A DNA stretch of 64,000 nt from Gemmatimonas sp. (lineage in GTDB: Bacteria; Gemmatimonadota; Gemmatimonadetes; Gemmatimonadales; Gemmatimonadaceae): NCBI GenBank assembly GCA_011390805.1, contig JAABRT010000008.1, positions 1 through 64,000 on the forward strand. The letters are read 5' to 3'. The notes under the pieces are model-generated. The model had not been told where the DNA came from. It did not search any database and was given only the letters and a program-made list of their open reading frames with translations. Shown here piece by piece: positions 26,048 to 35,009 of this stretch (position 1 is its first letter; each line of letters opens with the position of its first letter). Made by a program: the position numbers and the translations under genes.

Positions 26048-28582
26048 ATGCCCCGTATTCCTGAACTGCTCGCCCCCGCCGGATCGCTCGACGCCGTGCG
26101 TGCCGCTGTCGCCAATGGCGCTGATGCTGTCTACCTCGGCGCTTCGCAATTCAACGCCCGCGACGACGGTGCGCAGCTGAGTATTGAAGAGCTCGCCAAA
26201 GCCTGCGCCATCGCCCACCAGCGCGGTGCCCGCATCTACCTCACCTTCAATGTGCTGCTCAAAACCCATGAGCTGGTGCCGGCGCTGCGCTATCTCGGCG
26301 AGTGCGTGGAGGCGGGCATTGATGCGGCCATCGTGCAGGACCTGGGCGCCGTCCGCCTCATTCAGCGGCTGTATCCGTCCATAGAAGTGCACGGCTCCAC
26401 ACAAATGACGGTGCACGATCCGGCCGCGGCGCAGGTGATGCACGATCTGGGCGTGGAGCGCATGGTCCTCGCCCGGGAGAACACGCTGGCCGACATTCAC
26501 GCCATTCGTGATGCAGTACCGGCGCTGGGGTTGGAGACGTTCGTGCACGGTGCGCTCTGCATTTCGTATTCCGGGCAGTGTTTCATGTCGGGTATGATTT
26601 CTGAGCGCTCGGCCAATCGCGGTTCCTGTGCGCAATCGTGCCGCAAGGACTACGTGCTCACCGACGCCGAATCCGGAGACGAACTGGATCGTGGCTATCT
26701 CATATCGGCCCGCGATCTGGCCGCGCACGATCATTTGCAGAGCATCGCCGAGGCGGGCGTAGGATGCCTGAAAGTCGAAGGGCGCAAGAAAAAGCCCGAA
26801 TATGTAGCCACGGTCACCAGAAGCTACCGCAACTGGCTGAATCAGGTGCGTGACGGTGAGTTCGCTCCGCCACCCTCTGATGAAGTGCAGCCGCTGGTAC
26901 AGATCTTCTCGCGCGGCAATACGGGCGGTATGTACGGCGGTCGCGCGGGTCGCGACTATATAACGCGCACCCAGCCCGACAATCGCGGCGTTACGCTCGG
27001 CACAGTGGTTTCGCAAACCGGCCCCGAGCTGGTGGTGGATGTTCGTTCACCCATTGCCGACGGCGATGGTCTCGGATTTGAAGCGCCGGAAGATGGAACC
27101 TCCGCCACCACCGGCTGCACCGTAAGCAACGTGCGCACGCTGTACGTGCGCGACGGAGTGTACAGACAGTCCTTTACCGCACGCGTGCGTGTTGGCGGCG
27201 GATGGCGGGTGGTGCGCACAAGCGACGCAGCGTTGCTGCAAAGCGCACGGGAAACGTTTGCCAACGTCACAGTTCCGGATCGCGTTGGATTGGTGCGTCT
27301 GGATATGCGGGCGTTCGGGCAACCGGGTGGCCCACTCAAGCTGGTCGTCACCGATGGCACGCACACCGTTACGGCACGCAGCGACATTCCGCTGGCGGTC
27401 GCATCGAAACGGGCACTTGATCTCACGCAGCTGCGTGAGCAGCTGGGTCGCTTGGGTGACACCACCTTTGTGCTTGGTGATGTCAACACAGATGGATTGG
27501 CCGACGGGTGTTTTCTACCTGTAAGCGCACTCAATCATTTGCGTCAGGAGATCACCGCCGAACTCACACAGCGCCGTGAGTGGGACAGCGCCGCGCAGCA
27601 CGCTGACCGCGATGATCTGTTGGATGTCGCGCTTATGGAACTAACCTCCACCTCTTCGCGCGAAGCACAGACGCAACCCGTTGGTGAAGCCCTTGGCGGT
27701 GAATCAGCAGCACAAGCCGTCGCAGCTTTCCGACTGGTGGCATCGGTATGCACGCTCGACGATGCGCGCGCGGCCGCTGCGGCTGGCGCCACGGAGGTTG
27801 TGCTCGATGTATTCCTGCGCCATCCCACGCCGCCGGTGAGCCGCGTGCGTGCACTGCACGAGGAGCTGCGCGCGCAGGGAGTGGTGCTTCGCCTGCGCAC
27901 GCCCACCATTGTGCGTCCCGAAGATCGGAAACGACTCAATAAATGGCTTGAGCTCGAACTTCCTGTGCTTACCGGGCATCTCGGACTCCTGGCCGAGCTG
28001 AGCGCAAAGGGCGTTGATGTGGTCGGCGACTACGCGCTCAATGTGTTCAATCCGCATAGCGCCGACATCCTGTTTGGTCTGGGCGCCCGTCGGCTTACCG
28101 CCAGCGTTGAACTGACAACGCAGGAAATCGCCTCGCTGGTGAAACCGTGGGGTGGCCAGCCGTTTGATGTGCTGGTGTGGGGACGCCCCGAAGGAATGAC
28201 CATTGAGCATTGCGTGTTGTCGGCAGCGTTTGATCGAGAACCCACTACCTGTCGTGACTTGTGCGTCCAGAAACACGCGAATGTCACGCTCACCGATCCC
28301 ACAGGTTATGCCTTTCCGGTGGCGACAGATTCTGATTGCCGGAATCGACTGCTGCATTCCCGGCCGATCGATGCGTCGGAGTTTGTTCCGGAGCTGTGGC
28401 AGGCAGGTGTGCGCGGCTATCAGCTGGTGTTCAACATGATTGGCGACCCGGTGCACGAAGTCACCGCTGCGTACCGTGCTGTGTTGAACGATACGAGCGC
28501 GGGGCAGGCGCCCGATCTTGCTGCACCCCGGGCGCTGGTGCGCGGCGCGTTCACACGCGGCCACTTCGCGCGCGCTGTTTAA
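26048..28582 (+). CDS. U32-family protein (RlhA/collagenase-like, DUF3656)
   Basis: 844 residues. The N-terminal half is a U32 domain (ELLAPAGSLDAVRAAVANGADAVYLG) with the iron-sulfur-type cysteine region ALCISYSGQCFMSG and SCAQSCRKDY. A DUF3656-like middle region follows, and from about residue 560 a second barrel-like U32 segment (VASVCTLDDARAAAAAG) with its own Cys set (CRDLCVQKH). U32 proteins such as RlhA and TrhP hydroxylate RNA bases rather than degrade proteins. The long form resembles RlhA relatives of Clostridia. Assignment to rRNA hydroxylation is inference. Confidence 0.85.
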   Translation: MPRIPELLAPAGSLDAVRAAVANGADAVYLGASQFNARDDGAQLSIEELAKACAIAHQRGARIYLTFNVLLKTHELVPALRYLGECVEAGIDAAIVQDLGAVRLIQRLYPSIEVHGSTQMTVHDPAAAQVMHDLGVERMVLARENTLADIHAIRDAVPALGLETFVHGALCISYSGQCFMSGMISERSANRGSCAQSCRKDYVLTDAESGDELDRGYLISARDLAAHDHLQSIAEAGVGCLKVEGRKKKPEYVATVTRSYRNWLNQVRDGEFAPPPSDEVQPLVQIFSRGNTGGMYGGRAGRDYITRTQPDNRGVTLGTVVSQTGPELVVDVRSPIADGDGLGFEAPEDGTSATTGCTVSNVRTLYVRDGVYRQSFTARVRVGGGWRVVRTSDAALLQSARETFANVTVPDRVGLVRLDMRAFGQPGGPLKLVVTDGTHTVTARSDIPLAVASKRALDLTQLREQLGRLGDTTFVLGDVNTDGLADGCFLPVSALNHLRQEITAELTQRREWDSAAQHADRDDLLDVALMELTSTSSREAQTQPVGEALGGESAAQAVAAFRLVASVCTLDDARAAAAAGATEVVLDVFLRHPTPPVSRVRALHEELRAQGVVLRLRTPTIVRPEDRKRLNKWLELELPVLTGHLGLLAELSAKGVDVVGDYALNVFNPHSADILFGLGARRLTASVELTTQEIASLVKPWGGQPFDVLVWGRPEGMTIEHCVLSAAFDREPTTCRDLCVQKHANVTLTDPTGYAFPVATDSDCRNRLLHSRPIDASEFVPELWQAGVRGYQLVFNMIGDPVHEVTAAYRAVLNDTSAGQAPDLAAPRALVRGAFTRGHFARAV

Positions 28583-28654
28583 AGGATGCGCTGCATAGTT
28601 TGGAGTGCGTGTCGTTGAGCGCTGACTTGCGCTGCTCGTAACGGGTTCGCGCAA

Positions 28655-29581
28655 TCAGGCGCGCGCGTTGTTGTTATTGGCCTCGTCGTCTACGATTTCT
28701 GTACGAATGCGTACAGCACCACGGATCGGGGTGATGTGTCCGCCACCTGCCATCACCAGTGATCGCGTCACGGCGGTGCCAAAGTGCAATATGAGTGACG
28801 AGTAGTACACCCAGAACAGAATGACCACCAATGAGCCGGCCGCTCCGTAGGCTGAACCTGGACCGGTTCGCGTGAGGTAAAGCGAGATCAGCGACTGGCC
28901 CACGATAAACAGCACGGCCGTGAAGAACGAACCGCGCGCCACATCTTTCCACGAGAGTCGCACATCCGGCAGCACGCGGAAAATGAGCCCGAACAGTGCG
29001 GTCATGATCAGCAACGACAACGAAAGATCAGCGAGCGTGACGATAGCGGGGGGAACCGGAATCCACCCTTCGGCGAACTCCATGACCGACGCCAGTGCGA
29101 TTGAAATCAGAAATGAGGTGAGCAGCAGGAACCCGATCGTGAGCACCATGCCAAACGACACGAGGCGCGTAAAGAGAAACGCCCACACGTCATTGCGCGA
29201 CGGCTTGGCCCGCACATCCCAGAAGAAGTTCAGTGACGAGCGCAGTTGCGCAAAAACAGTGGTGGCACCGAACATCACCGCCACAGCGCCCAGTACCGTT
29301 GGCCAAATGCCCGACTGCTCAATGCGTGATTGGCGAACCGCGTCCTGCACCAGTTCAGCGGCGTCGGCGCCAATCAATCCGTCAAGCTGCGTTACGACTT
29401 CGCCGCGCACCGCTTCGTCACCCAGAAACACTCCCACCAGGGTGATCACAATGATGAGCAGCGGTGCCATGGAGAACAGTGTGAAAAACGCCAGTGCACC
29501 AGATGCCTGAAACGACTTCTTTGCGAAGAACAGTTCAATGGCTTGAAGCAGTGTCTTCCAGCCTTGTTTTACGAACGACAT
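28655..29581 (-). CDS. YihY/virulence factor BrkB family membrane protein
   Basis: 308 residues with about six membrane helices. Characteristic features are ASGALAFFTLFSMAPLLIIVI near the N terminus and AYGAAGSLVVILFWVYYSSLILHFG near the C terminus, then a hydrophilic tail. The family was once annotated as ribonuclease BN in error; its real function is unknown. GGAGAG lies just before the ATG. The gene is convergent with the U32 gene (72-bp gap, no clear terminator) and divergent from recQ. Confidence 0.9.
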   Translation of the reverse strand: MSFVKQGWKTLLQAIELFFAKKSFQASGALAFFTLFSMAPLLIIVITLVGVFLGDEAVRGEVVTQLDGLIGADAAELVQDAVRQSRIEQSGIWPTVLGAVAVMFGATTVFAQLRSSLNFFWDVRAKPSRNDVWAFLFTRLVSFGMVLTIGFLLLTSFLISIALASVMEFAEGWIPVPPAIVTLADLSLSLLIMTALFGLIFRVLPDVRLSWKDVARGSFFTAVLFIVGQSLISLYLTRTGPGSAYGAAGSLVVILFWVYYSSLILHFGTAVTRSLVMAGGGHITPIRGAVRIRTEIVDDEANNNNARA

Positions 29582-29724
29582 GGACTCTCCGGTTCATCGA
29601 TGCCGCGTATCAGTGCGGGGCAGTGCGCATTGCCGCGCGGGGACGCGCGAGTCGATCGCAGTCGAGCACACGCTTTTGCTACGAGCCGCAACCGTTCGAT
29701 GTCGCTCTGCGCTCGCGCTGCGGC

Positions 29725-29730
29725 TACCAT
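29725..29730 (+). promoter_or_regulatory. -10 box of recQ, probably leaderless
   Basis: TACCAT ends 5 bases before the recQ ATG at 29736. A -35 match is weak (TCGCTC at 17-base spacing). No Shine-Dalgarno is visible. Confidence 0.4.
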
Positions 29731-29735
29731 GCAAT

Positions 29736-31529
29736 ATGAACGCAACGCACGCCCGCACGCTTCCATCAAGTCCCCCGTACGGATCACTCGCCGACGCGCA
29801 AGCAACACTGCTGCGACTCTTCGGTTACGCGGATTTCCGCAAACCGCAGAAGCCGGCGATTGAGGCTGTGCTCGCCGGTCGTGACGCGTTGATCGTGCTG
29901 CCAACCGGCGGGGGCAAATCACTCTGCTATCAGATTCCCGCGCTCATGCGTCGTGGACTCACGGTCGTCATCTCGCCTCTCATATCATTAATGAAGGATC
30001 AGGTCGATGCGCTGGAAAAGCGTGGAATCGCCGCCGCCTTCATCAACAGCACACTGCCGCCCGGTGCAGTGGCTGATCGACTCACCAAAGCACGGCTCGG
30101 CGAGCTGCAACTGCTGTATCTCGCGCCGGAACGCATGGATGCCGGTCGCACCATTGATCAACTGCGCGAGATTGGTGTAGCGCTGCTGGCCGTTGACGAA
30201 GCGCACTGCATCAGCGAATGGGGGCACGACTTCCGTCCGGCGTACCGCCGGATCGGTCGGATTCGACAGGGTTTGGGTAGTCCGCAAACTGTCGCGCTCA
30301 CCGCCACGGCCACGCCGAGCGTGCGTGAAGACATTGAACGTCAGCTGCAACTTAAGGATGCCGTCGTGGTCGTCGGTGGATTCGACCGCACCAATCTGTC
30401 GTATTTTGTAACCTCCACACGCACGCAGGCGGATAAGGACAAGGCCGTAATCTCATGCATTCGCGAGCACGAGGGCGCAGCAATTGTGTATGCGCCCACG
30501 CGAAAGGCAGTTGAGCGTGTCACGCACGTGCTTTCCAAGGCACGCATTGCTGCCGTGGCATATCACGCAGGGCTAGACGAATCGCACCGGCGTCGCGCAC
30601 AGGATGCGTTCATGGGCGAAGACTCACGCGTGATTGTGGCTACCAGCGCCTTTGGTATGGGCATTGATAAGCCCGATGTACGGCTGGTGGTACATCACGC
30701 CATGCCGGGTTCACTGGAAGCGTACTACCAGGAGGCAGGCCGAGCCGGACGAGACGGCAAACATTCCGTGTGTGTGCTCATGCATTCGTATCCTGATCGC
30801 TTTACGCACGAATATTTCATTGAAGGTGCGCATCCCGATCGCTCGGCTGTAGAGCAGGTGTGGCGCACGCTGCGCGACCACGCTGATCATACGGGATTCG
30901 CCCCGCTCACACTCAGTCAGCTGAGCGACATTGTGCCCAAGGCGGTCAATGAACGGCACGTAGGTGCGGCCGTACGGGTCCTCGCGCAAAACGGCTGCCT
31001 GCTGGTTGAGCCTCCGGCGCCTCATCGGGTGTTTGTACGATTGCTCGCTTCACCCCACCGCATATCCACTGAGTTGATTGGTGATCGGGCCTACGACCGG
31101 GAGATCCTGCGTGCATTGTGGAGAGCGGTGGGTCCGCGCCTGGAGCAGGGTGCCTCCATCGACCTTGACGGATTGCCGCCCGGGCTCGGGGGAGGTGTTG
31201 GCGTGACGCCGGTGCTCGAACGACTGCAAGCCGAGCAGTTTGTCGTGTGGGAGCGATCGGGAGGTGGATTTGTGCTGGAGGGGCGCGCCGTGGTGGAAAA
31301 CAACGTCCCGGTTGATTGGTCCATGCTCGCCAGACGCCGGGCGGTCGATCTCGACCGGCTCGACGCCATGCAACGCTACGCACAGACGCACGCTTGCCGT
31401 CGCGCCTTCGTGCTTCGATACTTTGGTGATCCTGACGTGCGGACTGACTGCGGTGCGTGTGATCGCTGCCTTGGTTCCAAACCGTCGCGCTCCCCCAAAA
31501 CCGCGCGTGTTCGCGCACGTGCCAAATGA
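29736..31529 (+). CDS. recQ: ATP-dependent DNA helicase RecQ
   Basis: About 597 residues from ATG 29736; the ORF track start at 29580 is a shadow extension. It is a superfamily 2 helicase with Walker A PTGGGKSLCYQ, DEAHCISEWGHDFRP, the motif VI region QEAGRAGRDG, then a RQC winged-helix region. The zinc-binding cysteine set lies unusually late, near the C terminus (CRRAFVLRYFGDPDVRTDCG, CDRC). There is no HRDC domain after it; the protein ends in a short basic tail. It unwinds DNA in recombinational repair. The stop overlaps the next gene (ATGA). Confidence 0.93.
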   Translation: MNATHARTLPSSPPYGSLADAQATLLRLFGYADFRKPQKPAIEAVLAGRDALIVLPTGGGKSLCYQIPALMRRGLTVVISPLISLMKDQVDALEKRGIAAAFINSTLPPGAVADRLTKARLGELQLLYLAPERMDAGRTIDQLREIGVALLAVDEAHCISEWGHDFRPAYRRIGRIRQGLGSPQTVALTATATPSVREDIERQLQLKDAVVVVGGFDRTNLSYFVTSTRTQADKDKAVISCIREHEGAAIVYAPTRKAVERVTHVLSKARIAAVAYHAGLDESHRRRAQDAFMGEDSRVIVATSAFGMGIDKPDVRLVVHHAMPGSLEAYYQEAGRAGRDGKHSVCVLMHSYPDRFTHEYFIEGAHPDRSAVEQVWRTLRDHADHTGFAPLTLSQLSDIVPKAVNERHVGAAVRVLAQNGCLLVEPPAPHRVFVRLLASPHRISTELIGDRAYDREILRALWRAVGPRLEQGASIDLDGLPPGLGGGVGVTPVLERLQAEQFVVWERSGGGFVLEGRAVVENNVPVDWSMLARRRAVDLDRLDAMQRYAQTHACRRAFVLRYFGDPDVRTDCGACDRCLGSKPSRSPKTARVRARAK

Positions 31530-33307
31530 ACGCTGCTTTAACCCGGTATCGCGCGCTGCTGTGCGCCGTAGCGATGTGCGTCCTGGGCGCGCATCTCGGC
31601 GCTTGCAATACGCGCGATCCCGAGAGCGCCGACATTCTGCTGCGCAACGGCAGCGTATACACGCTCTCATGGCCCGATCCCGATCCTGACGGCGCACCAC
31701 ACGCCCGTGCGCCCTTCAGAGATGGCGAGTGGACACCTGACGCGACCGCCATCGCCATACGCGGCGACCGCATCATGTGGGTGGGACGCGACGCCGATGC
31801 GCTTGCCTGGCGTGGCAGCAACACCCGCATTATCGATCTTCAAGGGGCCACTGTCGTACCCGGTCTGCACGATGCGCACGGACACGTGGGCGAGTTGGGC
31901 GCGGCCATGAGCAAGGTAAATCTGATTGGCGTGCGCTCGCCGGCGGAGGCCATCGCTCGCGTCCGAGAGGTGGCCGACACGGCGCCGCCAGGAAGCTGGA
32001 TCCTTGGCCAGGGTTGGGATGAAGGGGCGTGGGCTGATCGCTACCCCACACCGGGTATGCTCTCGCGCGCCTTCCCTGATCATTTCGTGTATCTGCGCAG
32101 CCTGCACGGTTTTGCCGGCTGGGCCAACGACTCCGTGCTGTTGGCCGCGGGCATCAACGACTCCACTCCCGATCCCACGGGCGGCGTGATTCAACGTGGT
32201 GCAGACAGTGTGGCTACCGGCATCGTGCTCAACCGTGCCGTGGCGCTGCTCGACGCCGCCGTTCCGCCGCTCACCGTCGATCGCGTGAGTGTGTACATCA
32301 CCCAGGCGCTCGATTCACTGGCGCGCGCCGGTTACACCATGGTGCACGACGCAGGTGTTGACGCGCTGCATCTTGAAGCGTACCTGCAGCTCGCCGAGCG
32401 TAAGGCACTCCCCATTCGTGTGTACGCGATGCTTTCAGCGCGCGATACCGCACTCGCGCGGTGGTGGACGTCGAGCGGCCCCGACACCACAACAGCCAGC
32501 TATCTCACCGTACGCAGCGCCAAAGCTTATTACGACGGTTCGCTGGGGTCACGTGGAGCGCGGCTTCTGGCCGACTACGCCGACGAGCCCGGCCATCGCG
32601 GAGTCAGTGGCGACGGGTATGGATTTGATACAGCCGTGGTGGCCGGGCTCATGCGCGCAGGCTTTCAGGCGTCTATTCACGCCATCGGCGACGCCGGCAA
32701 TCGCGAGACGATTGATTTTCTCTCGGGCGTTATGAGCGGCGCATCCGATACGCGCTCGCTGAGGCACCGCGTAGAACACGCGCAGGTGTTGACCCCGGTC
32801 GATGCGCAGCGCATGGCGGACTTGCAACTCGTCGCGTCCATGCAGCCGCCGCACGCGGTGGAAGACGCCCCGTGGGCCGAGGCTCGGCTTGGCCCCACAC
32901 GAATTCTCGGCGCCTATGCGTGGCGGACATTACGTCGCGCCGGGGCACACATTGCGTTCGGCAGCGACTTTCCGGGCTCCGGGTTTTCACCGTGGTACGG
33001 GTTCTATGCCGCCGTCACCCGCCGCGACACCACAGCCGAACCGGGGGCCGCGTTGATTCCGGCGGAGCGACTCACCGCTGAAGAAACAGTGCGCGCCTAC
33101 AGTACATGGGCCGCGTGGGCGACCTTCAACGAGGGTTCGAGTGGCGTGATCGTGGCGGGGCGTTGGGCCGACCTCACCGTTCTCAGTCGCGACCCATTCA
33201 CAACTGAACCCGACAGCAGCTGGCTCGACAGTGGCGTCCGCTTCACAATCGTCGGGGGCCAAATCGTGCACGCAGCAGACACTGCACAACGCGTGACCAC
33301 GCGCTAG
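31526..33307 (+). CDS. Lipoprotein amidohydrolase (YtcJ-like)
   Basis: 593 residues. A lipoprotein signal ([15 protein letters not shown]) is followed by an amidohydrolase fold of the YtcJ/exoenzyme-regulatory type: [16 protein letters not shown] gives the metal-binding Hx[12 protein letters not shown] and IHAIGDAGN are further family motifs, and FGSDFP carries the late Asp. It is predicted to be exported and membrane-anchored. The substrate (an amide or cyclic amide) is unknown. The 4-base overlap with recQ is probably a transcriptional convenience rather than a functional link. Confidence 0.87.
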   Translation: MNAALTRYRALLCAVAMCVLGAHLGACNTRDPESADILLRNGSVYTLSWPDPDPDGAPHARAPFRDGEWTPDATAIAIRGDRIMWVGRDADALAWRGSNTRIIDLQGATVVPGLHDAHGHVGELGAAMSKVNLIGVRSPAEAIARVREVADTAPPGSWILGQGWDEGAWADRYPTPGMLSRAFPDHFVYLRSLHGFAGWANDSVLLAAGINDSTPDPTGGVIQRGADSVATGIVLNRAVALLDAAVPPLTVDRVSVYITQALDSLARAGYTMVHDAGVDALHLEAYLQLAERKALPIRVYAMLSARDTALARWWTSSGPDTTTASYLTVRSAKAYYDGSLGSRGARLLADYADEPGHRGVSGDGYGFDTAVVAGLMRAGFQASIHAIGDAGNRETIDFLSGVMSGASDTRSLRHRVEHAQVLTPVDAQRMADLQLVASMQPPHAVEDAPWAEARLGPTRILGAYAWRTLRRAGAHIAFGSDFPGSGFSPWYGFYAAVTRRDTTAEPGAALIPAERLTAEETVRAYSTWAAWATFNEGSSGVIVAGRWADLTVLSRDPFTTEPDSSWLDSGVRFTIVGGQIVHAADTAQRVTTR

Positions 33308-33310
33308 GTT
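33305..33310 (+). promoter_or_regulatory. -10 box before the acyl-CoA dehydrogenase gene
   Basis: TAGGTT overlaps the stop of the amidohydrolase gene and ends 8 bases before the ATG at 33319. TGCACA lies at 16-base spacing upstream. The same TAGGTT serves the HU gene. Suggests a leaderless or very short-leader mRNA. Confidence 0.4.
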
Positions 33311-33318
33311 GCCCCCTC

Positions 33319-34536
33319 ATGGATGACTCACTCTACTTCTCGGAATCCCATCTCGCCGTGCGCGAGATGGTTCGCGCCTTTGCGCAAGAACACGTCGCGC
33401 CCGTAGCGGCGCGCCACGACGCTGACTCTACGTTCCCCTGGGAGAACGTCAAACGCATGGGCGAGCTGGGCTTGCTCGGTATTCCGTGGAGCGAAGAACT
33501 CGGCGGCGCCGGCTTTGATACCATCGCGTTCATGATTGCCATTGAGGAGCTCGCGCGCGTTGACGCGTCGCACAGCATCACCATCAGTGCGCACACTACG
33601 CTCGGCACGTCACCGATCGTGTATTTCGGTACCCCCGAGCAGCAGCAGCGCTATGTCCCCATGCTCGCTTCCGGTCAGGTGCTGGGCGGTTTTGGTCTCA
33701 CCGAAGAATCAGCCGGCAGCGATGCCGGCGGCACACGTACAACGGCCGTCCGCAAGAATGGCCATTACGTGCTCAACGGCTCAAAGCGCTTCATCACGCA
33801 CGCCGGTGTTGGCGAAGTGTTTGTGGTCACCGCCGTTACCGATCCGTCCAAGGGGTCAAAGGGCATTTCATCCTTTATTCTGACCAAGGATTCCTGCGAC
33901 CTCGAAACGGTCAAGGCGCTGGGCATCGGCCACAGCGAGGAACTGCCGAAAATGGCCGGTTTCCGCTCGGGCAAAAAGGAAGACAAGCTCGGATGGCGTG
34001 CCTCGGATACCCGCGAACTGCTGTTTGACAACGTCGAAGTGCCCGCTGAAAATCTGCTCGGCACCGAGGGGCTCGGCTTCATCAACTTCATGAAGACGCT
34101 GGATGCCGGACGCATTGGTATTGCCGCGCTGTCTATCGGTATTGCGCAGGGCGCGTTGGACGAGGCGCTCAAGTACGCCTCGGTGCGCAAGCAGTTTGGC
34201 CAGGCGATTGCCACTTTCCAGGGTGTGCAGTTCCAGCTATCCGACATTGCCACCGAACTCGAGGCCGGCCGTCATCTGGTGTACCACGCCGCGTGGTTGT
34301 CGCAAAACGGCAAGCCGTTTGGCAAGGAAGCCGCTATGGCCAAGTTGTTCTGTTCGGAGCTCGCCATGCGCGCCACCATCAAGGCCATTCAGATTCATGG
34401 CGGCTACGGTTACACCAAGGAATATCCCGTGGAGCGCTTCATGCGCGACGCCAAGATCGGCGAGATTGGCGAAGGCACCAGCGAGATCCAGCGCATCGTG
34501 ATTGCCCGCCACCTGTTGCGGGAACTGGCGGGATAA
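33319..34536 (+). CDS. Acyl-CoA dehydrogenase (short-chain/butyryl type)
   Basis: 405 residues, slightly longer than the usual ~380 because of an insert around [19 protein letters not shown]-linked oxidation of acyl-CoA to 2-enoyl-CoA. [19 protein letters not shown] is the flavin/substrate signature, [21 protein letters not shown] is typical, and the catalytic Glu is in [11 protein letters not shown]. Overall it resembles butyryl-CoA dehydrogenases, which could link to the butyryl/isobutyryl-CoA mutase operon elsewhere in the window; that is only a suggestion. Confidence 0.93.
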   Translation: MDDSLYFSESHLAVREMVRAFAQEHVAPVAARHDADSTFPWENVKRMGELGLLGIPWSEELGGAGFDTIAFMIAIEELARVDASHSITISAHTTLGTSPIVYFGTPEQQQRYVPMLASGQVLGGFGLTEESAGSDAGGTRTTAVRKNGHYVLNGSKRFITHAGVGEVFVVTAVTDPSKGSKGISSFILTKDSCDLETVKALGIGHSEELPKMAGFRSGKKEDKLGWRASDTRELLFDNVEVPAENLLGTEGLGFINFMKTLDAGRIGIAALSIGIAQGALDEALKYASVRKQFGQAIATFQGVQFQLSDIATELEAGRHLVYHAAWLSQNGKPFGKEAAMAKLFCSELAMRATIKAIQIHGGYGYTKEYPVERFMRDAKIGEIGEGTSEIQRIVIARHLLRELAG

Positions 34537-35009
34537 CTCGGCGTAGCATACACTTAACTGTCCATTGCATCGTGTGCGCTGCACCGATTCAGTGACGGTT
34601 CGAATCAGTTTTGGTCCCGATGGCCCGCGCGACTCGCGGGCCGTCGTTGTTTCGGCGGGCGTCGTTCGGGGCCAGCGTGCCTGCGGCGACACCGCCGAGC
34701 ACCCCATCTCGCGTCCCGTGCCCGCATTGAGATCGCACACCACTACGCTTTTCACCGGTACTCGTTGCCCGTCGCGCCGCCTTTGCGTGCGTCATGGGCT
34801 GGTACGTCGCGCGCTTTCCTCAAGGAAGCGTGTGGTGTCCGGGTATCCGGGCGTAGCTGGAGTGGTCGATCGCGCGTGGTTGGTGGAGAGACCGTTGGTC
34901 CGTTCAGGCGTGGCGCATCCGGCGCCCCTGATCACTACTTCGCCCTTTGCCCAACGTCAGGATTGTCCGCGCGCGGAGTCGCCGTGCCGTCAACCGACGT
35001 GGACCCTCG
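34537..35009 (+). other. 473-bp gap before the RNase E/G gene
   Basis: No convincing gene. The listed ORFs here are out of frame with, or extensions of, the RNase gene. It contains a strong 12-bp hairpin (34618-34646) that likely ends the dehydrogenase transcript. The remaining ~360 bases could be a long 5' leader of the RNase E/G mRNA, which in other bacteria is autoregulated through its leader. I found no clear promoter and no hallmark of rnpB, tmRNA or 6S RNA. Confidence 0.5.
34618..34653 (+). terminator. Terminator of the acyl-CoA dehydrogenase gene
   Basis: Stem CGATGGCCCGCG paired with CGCGGGCCGTCG around loop CGACT, followed by a modest T-rich TTGTTTC. Strong stem, weak tail. Confidence 0.6.

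Noticed and set aside
34537-35009. rnpB, tmRNA or 6S RNA in the gap
   Set aside because: None of the conserved sequence blocks or a tRNA-like end was found.
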